In this document: one piece after another, positions 16,052 to 27,272 of the stretch
Layout of the letters: the number at the start of each line of letters is the position of its first letter
How positions within the stretch are numbered: the stretch's first letter is position 1
NCBI GenBank assembly: GCA_031551775.1
Contig: JAVBND010000019.1
Coordinates: forward strand, 1-64,000
Direction of reading: 5' to 3'
DNA length: 64,000 bases
Source: Anaerozeibacter sp031551775
GTDB lineage: Bacteria; Bacillota; Clostridia; Christensenellales; Aristaeellaceae
Made by a program: the position numbers and the translations under genes
The notes under the pieces: generated by a model
Seen by the model: the letters and a program-made list of their open reading frames with translations, nothing else
Told to the model about the DNA's origin: nothing
Database searches by the model: none

Positions 16052-16903
16052 ATGGCAACCAGGCTGTCGGGGAAACCCGTTGCGGAGGCAATCAACGCCG
16101 GTATGATGGCGGACATACAAGCCCTCAAGGCACGCGGCATAGCGCCCACGCTTGCGATCGTTCGCGTCGGAGAGCGCGGTGAAGATGTGTCCTACGAGCG
16201 CGGCGCGATGAAGCGCTGCGAAATGGTCGGGGTGGGCGTGGAGTGCTTTGCGCTAAACGCGGGCGCGAGCCAGCAACAATTGCTTGACGTGCTTGAAAAC
16301 ATCAACCGCAATGACAAAATACACGGCGTGCTGCTCTTTAGGCCCTTGCCCAAGCACATGGATGAACACATGGTTTGCCAGGCGATCGCGAGCGAAAAGG
16401 ACGTCGATGGCGTAACCGATCAATCGCTAGCGGGCGTATTCGCGGGGCGCGAACAGGGATTCCCTCCGGGCACGCCGGCCGCGTGCCTCGCGATACTCGA
16501 TCACTACGGCATTGAACCCTCAGGAAAGCGCGTGGCGGTGGTGGGGCGTTCCCTGGTGGTGGGGCGGCCGGTTTCCATGATGCTGGTTTCACGCAGCGCA
16601 ACCGTCACCATTTGCCATACCAAGACCCCGGATCTGCCTGCGGTATGCCGCCGGGCGGACATCCTGATCGTTGCGGCGGGGCGGCCAAACGTCGTGGACC
16701 ACCGCTACCTCTCTCCCGGTCAGGTGGTGATCGACGTCGGCGTCAATGTGCTTGAGAGCGGAGCGCTTTCGGGCGACGTGGATTACGAACGCGCCGACAG
16801 CATCGTGGAGGCGATCACACCGGTTCCCGGAGGCGTCGGCATGGTGACGACCAGCGTCCTGGTACAGCATGTGGTCGAGGCGGCCAAGAGGGCATACCCA
16901 TGA
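16052..16903 (+). CDS. folD: Methylene-THF dehydrogenase/methenyl-THF cyclohydrolase
   Basis: Bifunctional FolD, 283 residues, converting 5,10-methylene-THF to 10-formyl-THF with NAD(P). It has the catalytic-site lysine-type region (VSYERGAMKRCEMVGV; the usual YVxxKxK reads YERGAMK), EKDVDGVTDQS, and the Rossmann motif VVGRSLVVGRPVSMML. The usual PCTP motif region reads PGTPAACLAIL. The Met at 16052 follows GGGAGG; a longer upstream frame runs through the operator and is rejected. Co-transcribed with focA by an ATGA overlap and preceded by the same operator as the PanB/fhs operon, so it probably serves the catabolic C1 flow. A second housekeeping FolD may exist elsewhere. Confidence 0.88.
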   Translation: MATRLSGKPVAEAINAGMMADIQALKARGIAPTLAIVRVGERGEDVSYERGAMKRCEMVGVGVECFALNAGASQQQLLDVLENINRNDKIHGVLLFRPLPKHMDEHMVCQAIASEKDVDGVTDQSLAGVFAGREQGFPPGTPAACLAILDHYGIEPSGKRVAVVGRSLVVGRPVSMMLVSRSATVTICHTKTPDLPAVCRRADILIVAAGRPNVVDHRYLSPGQVVIDVGVNVLESGALSGDVDYERADSIVEAITPVPGGVGMVTTSVLVQHVVEAAKRAYP

Positions 16904-17718
16904 ACCTGTTTTCTCCCGAGGAAACCGTGGCCAACTACGCGCACACCGGCGCGGTCAAGGCGCGCATGCCGCTTGGCAAGACGCTGGCCCTGTCGATCCT
17001 CGCGGGCTTGATCATCGCCTTTGGCGGCGCGGCGACCAGTACCGTTTCGCACGCGCTGGCCAATCAGTCGCTGATCCGCCTGGCATCGGGCCTCTTATTT
17101 CCGTTCGGGCTGTGCATGGTGGTTGCCGTTGGCGCGGAACTGTTCACCGGCAACTGCCTGATTTCCATTTCCGTGCTGTCGGGCGAAGCGCGGGTTCGTG
17201 AGATGGCGCGCGACCTTGGCATGGTGTACCTCGGCAATTTCTTGGGCGCGGTGCTGCTCGCGGCCGGTTTGAGCTTCTCGGGTCAATTTGATTGTTCTTC
17301 AGGCGGACTTGCGGTCTATACGGTGAAGCTGGCCGCCGCCAAGTGCGCTCTGCCGTTTTTTAGCGCCCTGACATCCGGATTTTTCTGCAACATCCTGGTG
17401 TGCCTGGGGGTGCTCATGGCCTTGAGCGCGAAGGATACGGCCGGGCGGCTGATGGGCGCGTACATCCCGGTCGCCTTCTTTGTGATGTGCGGATTTGAGC
17501 ACTCAATCGCCAATATGTACTACATACCGGCGGGCCTATTCGCGCTGGCCAACCCAATATATGCGCAAAAAGCGCTCGAGGCGGGCATTGATGTTTCAAA
17601 TCTGACCTGGCCCGGCTTCGCCCTGTGCAATCTTGTGCCCGTCACCATCGGCAACCTGATCGGCGGCATGGGCTTGGGCGCGCTGATGTACGGCGCGCGC
17701 CTTCGGAAAAAAGCGTAA
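16900..17718 (+). CDS. focA: Formate/nitrite transporter (FNT) family protein, probable formate exporter
   Basis: Pentameric-channel family protein, 272 residues with six hydrophobic segments. Family features include LSILAGLIIAFGGAA, VAVGAELFTGNCL, and GFEHSIANMYYIPAGL near residue 200, with the central His of the FNT pore. FNT proteins carry formate, nitrite, lactate or hydrosulfide. Overlap with folD by four bases and the fhs gene under the matching operator make formate the likely cargo (inference). The protein ends shortly before a strong terminator. Confidence 0.87.
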   Translation: MNLFSPEETVANYAHTGAVKARMPLGKTLALSILAGLIIAFGGAATSTVSHALANQSLIRLASGLLFPFGLCMVVAVGAELFTGNCLISISVLSGEARVREMARDLGMVYLGNFLGAVLLAAGLSFSGQFDCSSGGLAVYTVKLAAAKCALPFFSALTSGFFCNILVCLGVLMALSAKDTAGRLMGAYIPVAFFVMCGFEHSIANMYYIPAGLFALANPIYAQKALEAGIDVSNLTWPGFALCNLVPVTIGNLIGGMGLGALMYGARLRKKA

Positions 17719-17735
17719 AGCCAATGCATTGACAC

Positions 17736-17787
17736 CAACGGACAGAGGGTCGGCGCCGTCACCTCTGTCCGTTGAATCCCGCTTTGT
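17736..17787 (+). terminator. Intrinsic terminator after folD-focA
   Basis: A perfect 13-bp stem, CAACGGACAGAGG (17736-17748) with its complement at 17762-17774, and a 13-base loop. The run TTTTTT follows ten bases later. It may also receive the converging transcript of the large secreted protein gene. Confidence 0.75.
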
Positions 17788-17831
17788 TTTTTATTCCACA
17801 GATCCGTCTCCGGCGTCACAAAACCCCGCGC

Positions 17832-20800
17832 TTACTTGACGGTTACCGTGAACTTGGCCTTGACCTTGCTGCCCGGCTTGTGAAGCACCGTGATGACCGC
17901 CTTGCCCTTTGAAACCGCCGTCACCAGGCCGTTTTCGCTGACTTCGGCCACAAGCGGCTTGCTTGAGACAAAGGTGGGCGTGAAACCTTCGACCTGCGGC
18001 ACGCTGACGGGCGAGAGCTGATAGGCTTCCCCGACCACGAGCGTCGCCTTCTTCGCCCCCAGCAGAATCTTCCTGACGCTGCTGCCGACTTCGACCGTCA
18101 CCTTCGCCGTCTTGCCGCTGGCGCTCGTGACGGTGATCGTGGCCTTGCCGTCCGAAATGCCCTTCACGCGGCCTTGGTCGTCCACCTGGGCGACCTTCTT
18201 GTTGCCGCTCTGGTAGAACACTTCCCGGTCGAGCGCCCCCGCAGGCTTTACCACGGGCGCGAGGCTCGCCTCGCCGCCCACCCCGATCACGAGCGTCTTT
18301 GTTCCCGCCTTGACGCTTGTCACCAGTTCGCCGGCCTTGCGTACCGCGAGCGCAACCGTGATCCGGTCGCCCGCCGCGACCGCCTTGCCCAGGAACTCGC
18401 CGCCCTGCTTGACACTTTCAACGTCGAAGTACAGTTCGGTCTCGCCGAAGGCGCGGGCGGTCAGCTTGCCGTTGGCGACCGTCGCGACATTTTCGTCCTT
18501 GACCGTCCAGACGCCCGCCGCACCGCCCGGCGTGCCGAGCTTTTGGCTCTTGCCCTTTGCCATTGCGATCTTGCCCCGGCTGAGCGCCTCGCCCGCCTGG
18601 GCGGTCTCCACGCGCACCTTGCACAGCGCCGTGTACCCGCCGTACTGGCTCTTGGCCACGATGACGGTTTCGCCCGTGCCGACCGCGCTCACCTTGCCGT
18701 CTTCATCGACCGTCGCCACCGCTTCGTCCACGCTCGACCAGGTGACGGCGGACGCCGCGTTGTAAGGCTGGAGCTTGGCGGTCAGCTTTTCCCCCTCGCC
18801 TTTGACAAGCGTGAGCGCCGTCTTATTGAGCTCAATCCCGGTGGGGTCAACGCCTTCCTTGACCGTGAGCGGCACTTCGCCCGATTCCGCGCCGCCGTAG
18901 TTCACCTTGAGCTTGTACGCGCCCGGCTTGGCCGCCGTAAGGATGTTGGACCTGACCGACACCTCATCGCAGTTGCCGCCCACGACCGCCCACTTCAAGT
19001 CGTAATTGCGGCGCTCAACGACGCTGCCCGCCTTGTCCCGGATCACGATCTCGGGGCCTTCGTCGCGCAGGTCCACTTCGCCGTTCAACTCCGCGACCAC
19101 CTCGCTCAAAACCTCGACCGTGCCGTCAAAGCCCGTCATTTCCTGCGCGATTTCAAATTCCACCCGCGTGTCGTTGGTCACATTGTCCGCTCCGTACTGG
19201 GGTGTGTCACCCTCGGGGTCGGGGTAGTAGGGCAGGTTTTTGAGGTCGGGGCGGTACTCCAGGAACACCTTGCCCGCCTTGCTCCCGGTTTTGAGCAGCG
19301 CGCCGCCGTCCGGCGTGTAGGAAAGCGCGGCCAGTTCGCTTTGGGCCTCCGCCCCCTGTTCGTCCACGATGACCCACTTGCCGTGCCTTAAATCGTCAAA
19401 CCCGCAATACTCCACTTTTCCCTGCTGATCGTCGGCGTCATAGGCCAGGATGGTTAGGTTGGCCGACACGTCGAACTGGGCATCGACCGGAACCTTGAAG
19501 CTCCTGCCGCCCTTGACCGATAGCGAACCCAGCGGCGACATCGGCACCGGTTCGTTGATCCTGATGCCCATGTTCATGCCGCCAAAGCTCAGCGTACCGC
19601 CGGTGATCGAGTACGGCAGATAGGTCGCGCTGTTGATAAAATAGTAGTTGTCAAACGTGTACGAAGACATCTTCTTCCAATCGATCGAGTTGTAGCCGTT
19701 GTTGTGGGAATCCTCGTACCCGTCCTGGTCGCGGTGGCTAAAGCGGTTGGTCAGGTTTTGCGGCGCGTATCCGTTCGCCGTATCGGTCTTGCTGCCCCAT
19801 ACCGCGAGCACCGGCGAGCTCTCCCGGTCAAAGATTGCGAACTGCGCCGCCTTAAAGGTGATCGCCACCGGGAAATCGTGCCCCAGGGTAACCTGCGCGT
19901 CCGAACCCAGCAACTCCACCAGGCGCTTTGAGTGCGGCTTGATCGGAATGTCCGACACCGTCTGGGAATAGGTGACCGAATTCGACTTGGTGCCGCTGGT
20001 CCCGTTTGTCGTCGAATTGAGTTCGCTGTAGTTGTATTCATACTTGGCCGTGACGGTTTGCTCCACCGACTTGATGATCGGAAACTTGAACTTCATCTGT
20101 ATATCGACGCCGGCCTTGTGCGCCTTGGTCGTCGATACGGTCTGCGTGATGGTGTTGGTGACGCTCTGCGCAAACGTATGCTGAAGGTTCGCGCTGCCCT
20201 TCATCACGTCGCTCGACGAATTGAACACCCATTGCTTGGCCACCGCCGAGGGCAGGCCGGTGTCCACCTTGACGCCCCGCTTCCCGTTGGCCTTGTTGAT
20301 GTCGGTCTCATCCCCCGCCCCGGTGTCGGCGTTTTTTTCATCCTCCATGTAGCCGAAGTTGAAATCGTAGAACAATGTGCCGTATCCCAGTACGGCCGTG
20401 CCGCTTACCCCATATACGTTGAGGCTGAAAAACGACGGCCCGCCAAAACCCAGCGTCTTGATGGCGTCAAGTTCCTTGAACGAGTCCGCGTTCAGGCTCG
20501 AATCCACATTGTCGTGGATGACGCTTGCAAACTTCTGCCGGATCGCCTTTGCCGCCTGCTCGCTGCCGGTACTCTCGACAAAGTACTTCCCTCTGAAGCA
20601 GTTTGACGCATTGTTCAACTTCTCAAATGCATCGTATAGCGTCTTCCCGCCCATCCGGTTCGGCACGGCATAGCCCACCGCGTTTCTCAAAAAAATGTCC
20701 CATGAATCCGCAAGGCTGATGTCGTAACCGTGCGCCTTCTTCGTCTTGTCCGAAAACGCCGCGCGCAGAAAGTTGCTCGTATCCTTTGTGTCGGGGCGCG

Positions 20801-20966
20801 TCGTTTTGCCTTCGTAGATGTCGAAGTAATGATAGACCACGCCGAAACTGTCCTCGATGTCCACGATCCGCTTGCTGCCGTCGCCGAAGATTTGAATGTC
20901 CTTGGCCGACGCAACCCCCGAGAGCGCCAGCAGCAGCATCAAGACCAGTGCCAGTACCTTTTTCAT
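17832..20966 (-). CDS. Large secreted protein: aerolysin-like (ETX/MTX2-type) segment plus bacterial Ig-like repeats
   Basis: 1044 residues with a Sec signal peptide (MKKVLALVLML to VASA, ~21 residues) and no membrane anchor or LPXTG motif. Residues ~25-240 form a domain I do not recognise. Residues ~255-375 have the alternating Ser/Thr-rich strands of aerolysin-type pore formers: HTFAQSVTNTITQTVSTT, then FKFPIIKSVEQTVTAKYEYN, NSVTYSQTVSDIPIKPHSKR and FPVAITFKAAQFAIF, which mimic the ETX/MTX2 pattern of two long beta strands around an insertion loop. At least three Big_2-type Ig-like domains follow (TGIELNKTALTLVKGEGEKL; ASLAPVVKPAGA; AYQLSPVSVPQ). Function is unproven: a pore-forming toxin-like protein, or an adhesin with a similar fold. 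Single gene, convergent with focA. Confidence 0.72.
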   Translation of the reverse strand: MKKVLALVLMLLLALSGVASAKDIQIFGDGSKRIVDIEDSFGVVYHYFDIYEGKTTRPDTKDTSNFLRAAFSDKTKKAHGYDISLADSWDIFLRNAVGYAVPNRMGGKTLYDAFEKLNNASNCFRGKYFVESTGSEQAAKAIRQKFASVIHDNVDSSLNADSFKELDAIKTLGFGGPSFFSLNVYGVSGTAVLGYGTLFYDFNFGYMEDEKNADTGAGDETDINKANGKRGVKVDTGLPSAVAKQWVFNSSSDVMKGSANLQHTFAQSVTNTITQTVSTTKAHKAGVDIQMKFKFPIIKSVEQTVTAKYEYNYSELNSTTNGTSGTKSNSVTYSQTVSDIPIKPHSKRLVELLGSDAQVTLGHDFPVAITFKAAQFAIFDRESSPVLAVWGSKTDTANGYAPQNLTNRFSHRDQDGYEDSHNNGYNSIDWKKMSSYTFDNYYFINSATYLPYSITGGTLSFGGMNMGIRINEPVPMSPLGSLSVKGGRSFKVPVDAQFDVSANLTILAYDADDQQGKVEYCGFDDLRHGKWVIVDEQGAEAQSELAALSYTPDGGALLKTGSKAGKVFLEYRPDLKNLPYYPDPEGDTPQYGADNVTNDTRVEFEIAQEMTGFDGTVEVLSEVVAELNGEVDLRDEGPEIVIRDKAGSVVERRNYDLKWAVVGGNCDEVSVRSNILTAAKPGAYKLKVNYGGAESGEVPLTVKEGVDPTGIELNKTALTLVKGEGEKLTAKLQPYNAASAVTWSSVDEAVATVDEDGKVSAVGTGETVIVAKSQYGGYTALCKVRVETAQAGEALSRGKIAMAKGKSQKLGTPGGAAGVWTVKDENVATVANGKLTARAFGETELYFDVESVKQGGEFLGKAVAAGDRITVALAVRKAGELVTSVKAGTKTLVIGVGGEASLAPVVKPAGALDREVFYQSGNKKVAQVDDQGRVKGISDGKATITVTSASGKTAKVTVEVGSSVRKILLGAKKATLVVGEAYQLSPVSVPQVEGFTPTFVSSKPLVAEVSENGLVTAVSKGKAVITVLHKPGSKVKAKFTVTVK

Positions 20967-21194
20967 TGTCGCTTTCCTCCTGCATTTGTTCTGCCCATGC
21001 GCAAACCCGTGCGGTTTCTTTCTTGGAAAACTTTAGCACGTTCAGTGTAACAAAAGCGTAACTCCGGACAGTGTGTTGGGGCTTCATTTCCGCTTCCCTG
21101 GCCGCGCTTGCCGCATGCGTCCGTCTTTCGCGCTCATAGGATTCCAGAGGATCGCATAGGGTTAAGCATGTCAATAGGCCAAGGAGGGGTGCGC
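20967..21194. other. Divergent intergenic region between the large secreted protein and SipL-like genes
   Basis: About 230 bases. The GGAGGAAAGCG ribosome site of the leftward gene sits at its left end and AAGGAGGGG of the rightward gene at 21181-21189. I see no convincing paired -35/-10 for the main sigma factor; a sporulation sigma factor would fit the SipL-like gene but I could not recognise its boxes. Confidence 0.5.
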
Positions 21195-22709
21195 ATGGAA
21201 TTGTCGCTAAACCGGCAAACCATTGAGGTTGAAAAGTTGATCGGCGAAAACCGGATGCAAATTCAGGTGACAGCGGAGACGGCGACGCCGGGCGCCGGAC
21301 GTGAAGCGATCGATGTACTGATGGAGGAAGCCAACGCCTCAATTGACTCGGCGCAGCCGCAGACCGACCGCGTGGTGATGGACGGAACCGTGGTATGCCA
21401 AGCGGTCTACCGTCAGGGAGAGGGCGCGGCACGCGCCGTGGCGGTTCCGGTCAAGTTCAGCGAAGCGATGGACCTGACCGGCGTCTCCCCCCAATCCATT
21501 GTGCGCTCGGACGCGGTGGTCGAGGATGTTCAGGCAAATTATGACAACGGTCGGATGCGCTTCAGCGTCGTGCTGGGACTGACCGTGCAGGCGCTCGAGC
21601 TTGAGCCGGTAGAGGTGATCACCCAGATCGGCGGGGCGGACGCGCTGGAAGCGAATTTTATGGAACTGTGTTCGAGCAAGCTGGCGGCGGAGTCTTCCGC
21701 AGACGCTCTGGTGCGCGAAGAGGTCGCGCTGCCCGCCCAACTCGACGCGCGGGTTTCACTGATGGACTGGGCGCAAGCGCGGCTTGCGCATGTGGAGAGC
21801 GACCTGGGCGGTGTGCGCGTGCAGGGCGAAATTCAGGCCGAGGCGTTGATCGGCACCGGCGTGCCCTCAAGGCCCATCGCGCTGGTCAAGGTGGTCATGC
21901 CCTTTGAGCAATTGGTGGAACTGCCCGAATGGCTGAGCGACAATGTCACCTGTGATGCCACGGTCAAGCGCCTCCTCACCGAAGTCGCGCCCGGCGACGA
22001 GGACGGCGAGGCCGTGCTGAAGCTTGAAGCGCAGGCGCTTGTCAATGTGCGCGCCGACGCGCAAGATTGCGCCACGGCGCTCAGCGACGCCTACGCAACC
22101 GGACCCATGTCGGTCAACTGCACCCAACAGACCGTAACCGTCGCGACCGGCAATGAATCCATCAATTGCCCCGAATCCTTCCGGGGCACGCTGCTGCTGC
22201 CCGACGGCGCGAACGCGGTTGGCACGGTGCTCGCTACGCGCGTGCGGCCCGTCATCAGTCAGTGGGCCGCGCAAAACGGATCGACCGTGGTCGAAGGTGC
22301 ACTCGATGTCAAGGCGCTGTACCTACCGAACGGATCGGAACAGGTAACCTCCGTGCGCGGGGAACTGCCCTTTTCGATCAAAGCGCCGGGCGAATGGCCG
22401 GAAGACGCGTGGGTGCGCATTTCGGCAACCGGCGCGGACGCGGCGGCGCTCATGAGCGACCGGCTCGAAATCCGCGCGACGCTCACGCTCACAGGGTTTT
22501 ACCGCAATATCGCGCCGGTGACCATCGCGACTGAAGCCGCAGCTCACGAGGCCGCCGCGCGCCCGTCCGGCATGGTCATCCATTGGCCGGGCGAAGGCGA
22601 GAGCCAGTGGAGCCTGGGCAAGCGCTACGCGCTCAGGCAAAGCGCCGTAGCCGCCTATACGGGCGGCGAAGCAATCAAACCGGGCGAAGCGATCGTGCTG
22701 ATGCGGTGA
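21195..22709 (+). CDS. SipL-like spore coat morphogenesis protein (DUF3794/SPOCS repeats)
   Basis: 504 residues. The N-terminal ELSLNRQTIEVEKLIGENRMQIQV and two further DUF3794 (SPOCS) modules (VALPAQLDARVSLMDWAQARLAHVESDLGG split over ~190-300; TQQTVTVATGNESINCPESFRG from ~320) match the clostridial SipL architecture. The ~50 C-terminal residues (MVIHWPGEGESQWSLGKRYAL to GEAIVLMR) look like a diverged LysM. SipL works with SpoIVA to attach the spore coat around the forespore. The ATG at 21195 is behind AAGGAGGGG; a 29-residue extension is rejected. Monocistronic, ending in a strong terminator. Confidence 0.82.
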   Translation: MELSLNRQTIEVEKLIGENRMQIQVTAETATPGAGREAIDVLMEEANASIDSAQPQTDRVVMDGTVVCQAVYRQGEGAARAVAVPVKFSEAMDLTGVSPQSIVRSDAVVEDVQANYDNGRMRFSVVLGLTVQALELEPVEVITQIGGADALEANFMELCSSKLAAESSADALVREEVALPAQLDARVSLMDWAQARLAHVESDLGGVRVQGEIQAEALIGTGVPSRPIALVKVVMPFEQLVELPEWLSDNVTCDATVKRLLTEVAPGDEDGEAVLKLEAQALVNVRADAQDCATALSDAYATGPMSVNCTQQTVTVATGNESINCPESFRGTLLLPDGANAVGTVLATRVRPVISQWAAQNGSTVVEGALDVKALYLPNGSEQVTSVRGELPFSIKAPGEWPEDAWVRISATGADAAALMSDRLEIRATLTLTGFYRNIAPVTIATEAAAHEAAARPSGMVIHWPGEGESQWSLGKRYALRQSAVAAYTGGEAIKPGEAIVLMR

Positions 22710-22733
22710 TGCCCGAAAATCGAGAGACGCCCT

Positions 22734-22770
22734 GCCCCCCCGGCGCGTTTGACGCGCGTGGGGGGCTTTT
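22734..22770 (+). terminator. Intrinsic terminator after the SipL-like gene
   Basis: GCCCCCC-CG-GCGCG (22734-22747) pairs with CGCGCG-TG-GGGGGC (22753-22766), a 14-bp stem with two mismatches and a 5-base loop, followed by TTTT. Confidence 0.75.
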
Positions 22771-22848
22771 CATCGATACATTAAATGGTTACAATGTAAC
22801 TATTTATGTAAAATTTCTGTTTTCATGTAATCATCTAGCTTAACGTAC

Positions 22849-22877
22849 TTGAAATATTATAAATGCCGTTATATAAT
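22849..22877 (+). promoter_or_regulatory. Promoter of the hybrid kinase gene
   Basis: TTGAAA (22849-22854), a 17-base spacer and TATAAT (22872-22877). A short inverted repeat GTTAC-aat-GTAAC lies about 50 bases upstream at 22788-22800. The rest of the 215-base gap is AT-rich and holds no gene. Confidence 0.65.
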
Positions 22878-22924
22878 GATGGGCAAACGCTACACTTGTC
22901 GAACAACGGGGGAGGCTTGCTCAT

Positions 22925-25813
<2,889 letters not shown>

Positions 25814-25864
25814 TAGCCGCGCGCGGCCGTGTATGCTATACTGATCCCATCTCGGAGGTGTGGC

Positions 25865-26707
25865 ATGAGGACGATTGAGCGCGCGTATGCCAAGATCAAT
25901 TGGTCGCTGGATGTGTTGGGCAAGCGCGAGGACGGCTATCATGAGCTTGATATGCTGATCACAACCATCGCGCTATCGGACGAACTCAGTTTTGAAAGCG
26001 CGGATGATTTGACGCTCGCGGTCAATGGTCGATCGGTCCCCAGGGACGGGCGCAACCTGGTGATCCGCGCGGCGGAAGCGCTGATCGAGCACACCGGCAA
26101 GCGGCGCGGCGCGCACATTTTACTGAACAAACGCATCCCCATAAGAGCGGGCCTCGGCGGCGGCAGCGCGGACTGCGCCGCCACTTTGCGCGCGCTCAAC
26201 CGGCTGTGGCGGCTGAACATGCCGCTTCGGGATCTGACCCGGATCGGGGCCCGGCTCGGCAGTGACGTGCCGGTCCTGATGGGCACGGGACTCACGCGCG
26301 TGCGCGGCGTGGGCGACAGGTTGCTCAGGCTCCAATCCATAAAACGCGTGCCGCTGGTGCTGCTCCACCCAAGCATGGGCCTTTCGACGCCGAGCGTCTT
26401 TGGCCAATGGGATCAAATGGCGCGCGCTCCCTTGGGCATCGACACAGACGCGGCGCAGGCGGCGCTCGTCAAAGGCGATATGGCTTCCTTTTACGCCCTG
26501 AGCGGCAACGCGCTGGAGGAAAGCGCCATTCACCTGTGCGGTGACGTGCGAACCGCGCGCGAGGCGCTCATCGCGGCAGGCGCGCGCTTTGCCCAGATGT
26601 CGGGCAGCGGTTCGGCGGTCTACGGCGCGTTTGACGATTGGGAAAAAGCAAAACAAGCCAAGGCCCAACTTGGCTGGCGCGCGATCCTGACCAGCACATA
26701 TCCATGA
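25865..26707 (+). CDS. ispE: 4-diphosphocytidyl-2-C-methyl-D-erythritol kinase
   Basis: GHMP kinase of the MEP isoprenoid pathway, 280 residues. The family signature AYAKINWSLDVLGKREDGYHEL opens the protein, the ATP loop is IRAGLGGGSADCAATLRAL, and the C-terminal motif GARFAQMSGSGSAVYGAF is present. It phosphorylates CDP-ME. The Met at 25865 is preceded by GGAGGTG and a -10-like TATACT about 25 bases upstream; the 12-residue extension is rejected. In many Clostridia ispE sits near spoIIR, as here. Confidence 0.94.
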   Translation: MRTIERAYAKINWSLDVLGKREDGYHELDMLITTIALSDELSFESADDLTLAVNGRSVPRDGRNLVIRAAEALIEHTGKRRGAHILLNKRIPIRAGLGGGSADCAATLRALNRLWRLNMPLRDLTRIGARLGSDVPVLMGTGLTRVRGVGDRLLRLQSIKRVPLVLLHPSMGLSTPSVFGQWDQMARAPLGIDTDAAQAALVKGDMASFYALSGNALEESAIHLCGDVRTAREALIAAGARFAQMSGSGSAVYGAFDDWEKAKQAKAQLGWRAILTSTYP

Positions 26708-26783
26708 AATTAATGGGACAACCCGTATAATTTTAAGCCAACTGACCGAGCCTAAAGCCATCTCAATAATTGGAGGAGACGGC

Positions 26784-27272
26784 ATGGAGGCTCGGTTTTT
26801 TCCGGACATGGTGCGCCTGCACGTCATTGCCGCAAGCGATGAAGCGGAGGCGCAGCGAATCAAACTGTCGGTGGTAAGCGCCATTCGGCGCAAAGCCGCG
26901 CGCATCTCCAGCCGCGCGGGGAGCGCCGGCGAGGCATTTGCGCGCCTGACACTCAGCAAGGACAAGCTTGAGCGGGCGGCGCGCAAGGAGGTGCGCAGGC
27001 AGTGCTTCCAAGGCGACGTAAAAATAGAGACGGGCGTCTTCCCCTTCCCCGACCGCCAGTACGACGGCCTGCTGGTACCCGCAGGCGAATACCGCGCGGT
27101 GCGCGTGGTGCTGGGCGAAGGCGCGGGCCGCAACTGGTGGTGCGTCATCTACCCAAGCCTTTGCGCGGTGGAACAAACCTGCGCCCAGGCACTGATGGGC
27201 CCTGAAGCCGTGACGTTTTATTCGAGCATCGGCCGCTTCTTTGAAAACCTGATAAAGGGGGCAGGCCAATGA
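26784..27272 (+). CDS. spoIIR: Stage II sporulation protein R, apparently without its usual N-terminal anchor
   Basis: 162 residues. The spoIIR family features are clear: VRLHVIAASDEAEAQRIKLSVVSAI, FPFPDRQYDGLLVPAGEYRAVRVVLGEGAGRNWWCVIYPSLC. SpoIIR is made in the forespore, exported, and triggers SpoIIGA to cleave pro-sigma-E in the mother cell. Family members normally begin with a hydrophobic signal/anchor; this one starts directly at the conserved domain behind a GGAGGAG site. A TATAAT lies upstream at ~26729. How it is exported without a signal is unclear. It overlaps sleB by four bases. Confidence 0.88.
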   Translation: MEARFFPDMVRLHVIAASDEAEAQRIKLSVVSAIRRKAARISSRAGSAGEAFARLTLSKDKLERAARKEVRRQCFQGDVKIETGVFPFPDRQYDGLLVPAGEYRAVRVVLGEGAGRNWWCVIYPSLCAVEQTCAQALMGPEAVTFYSSIGRFFENLIKGAGQ

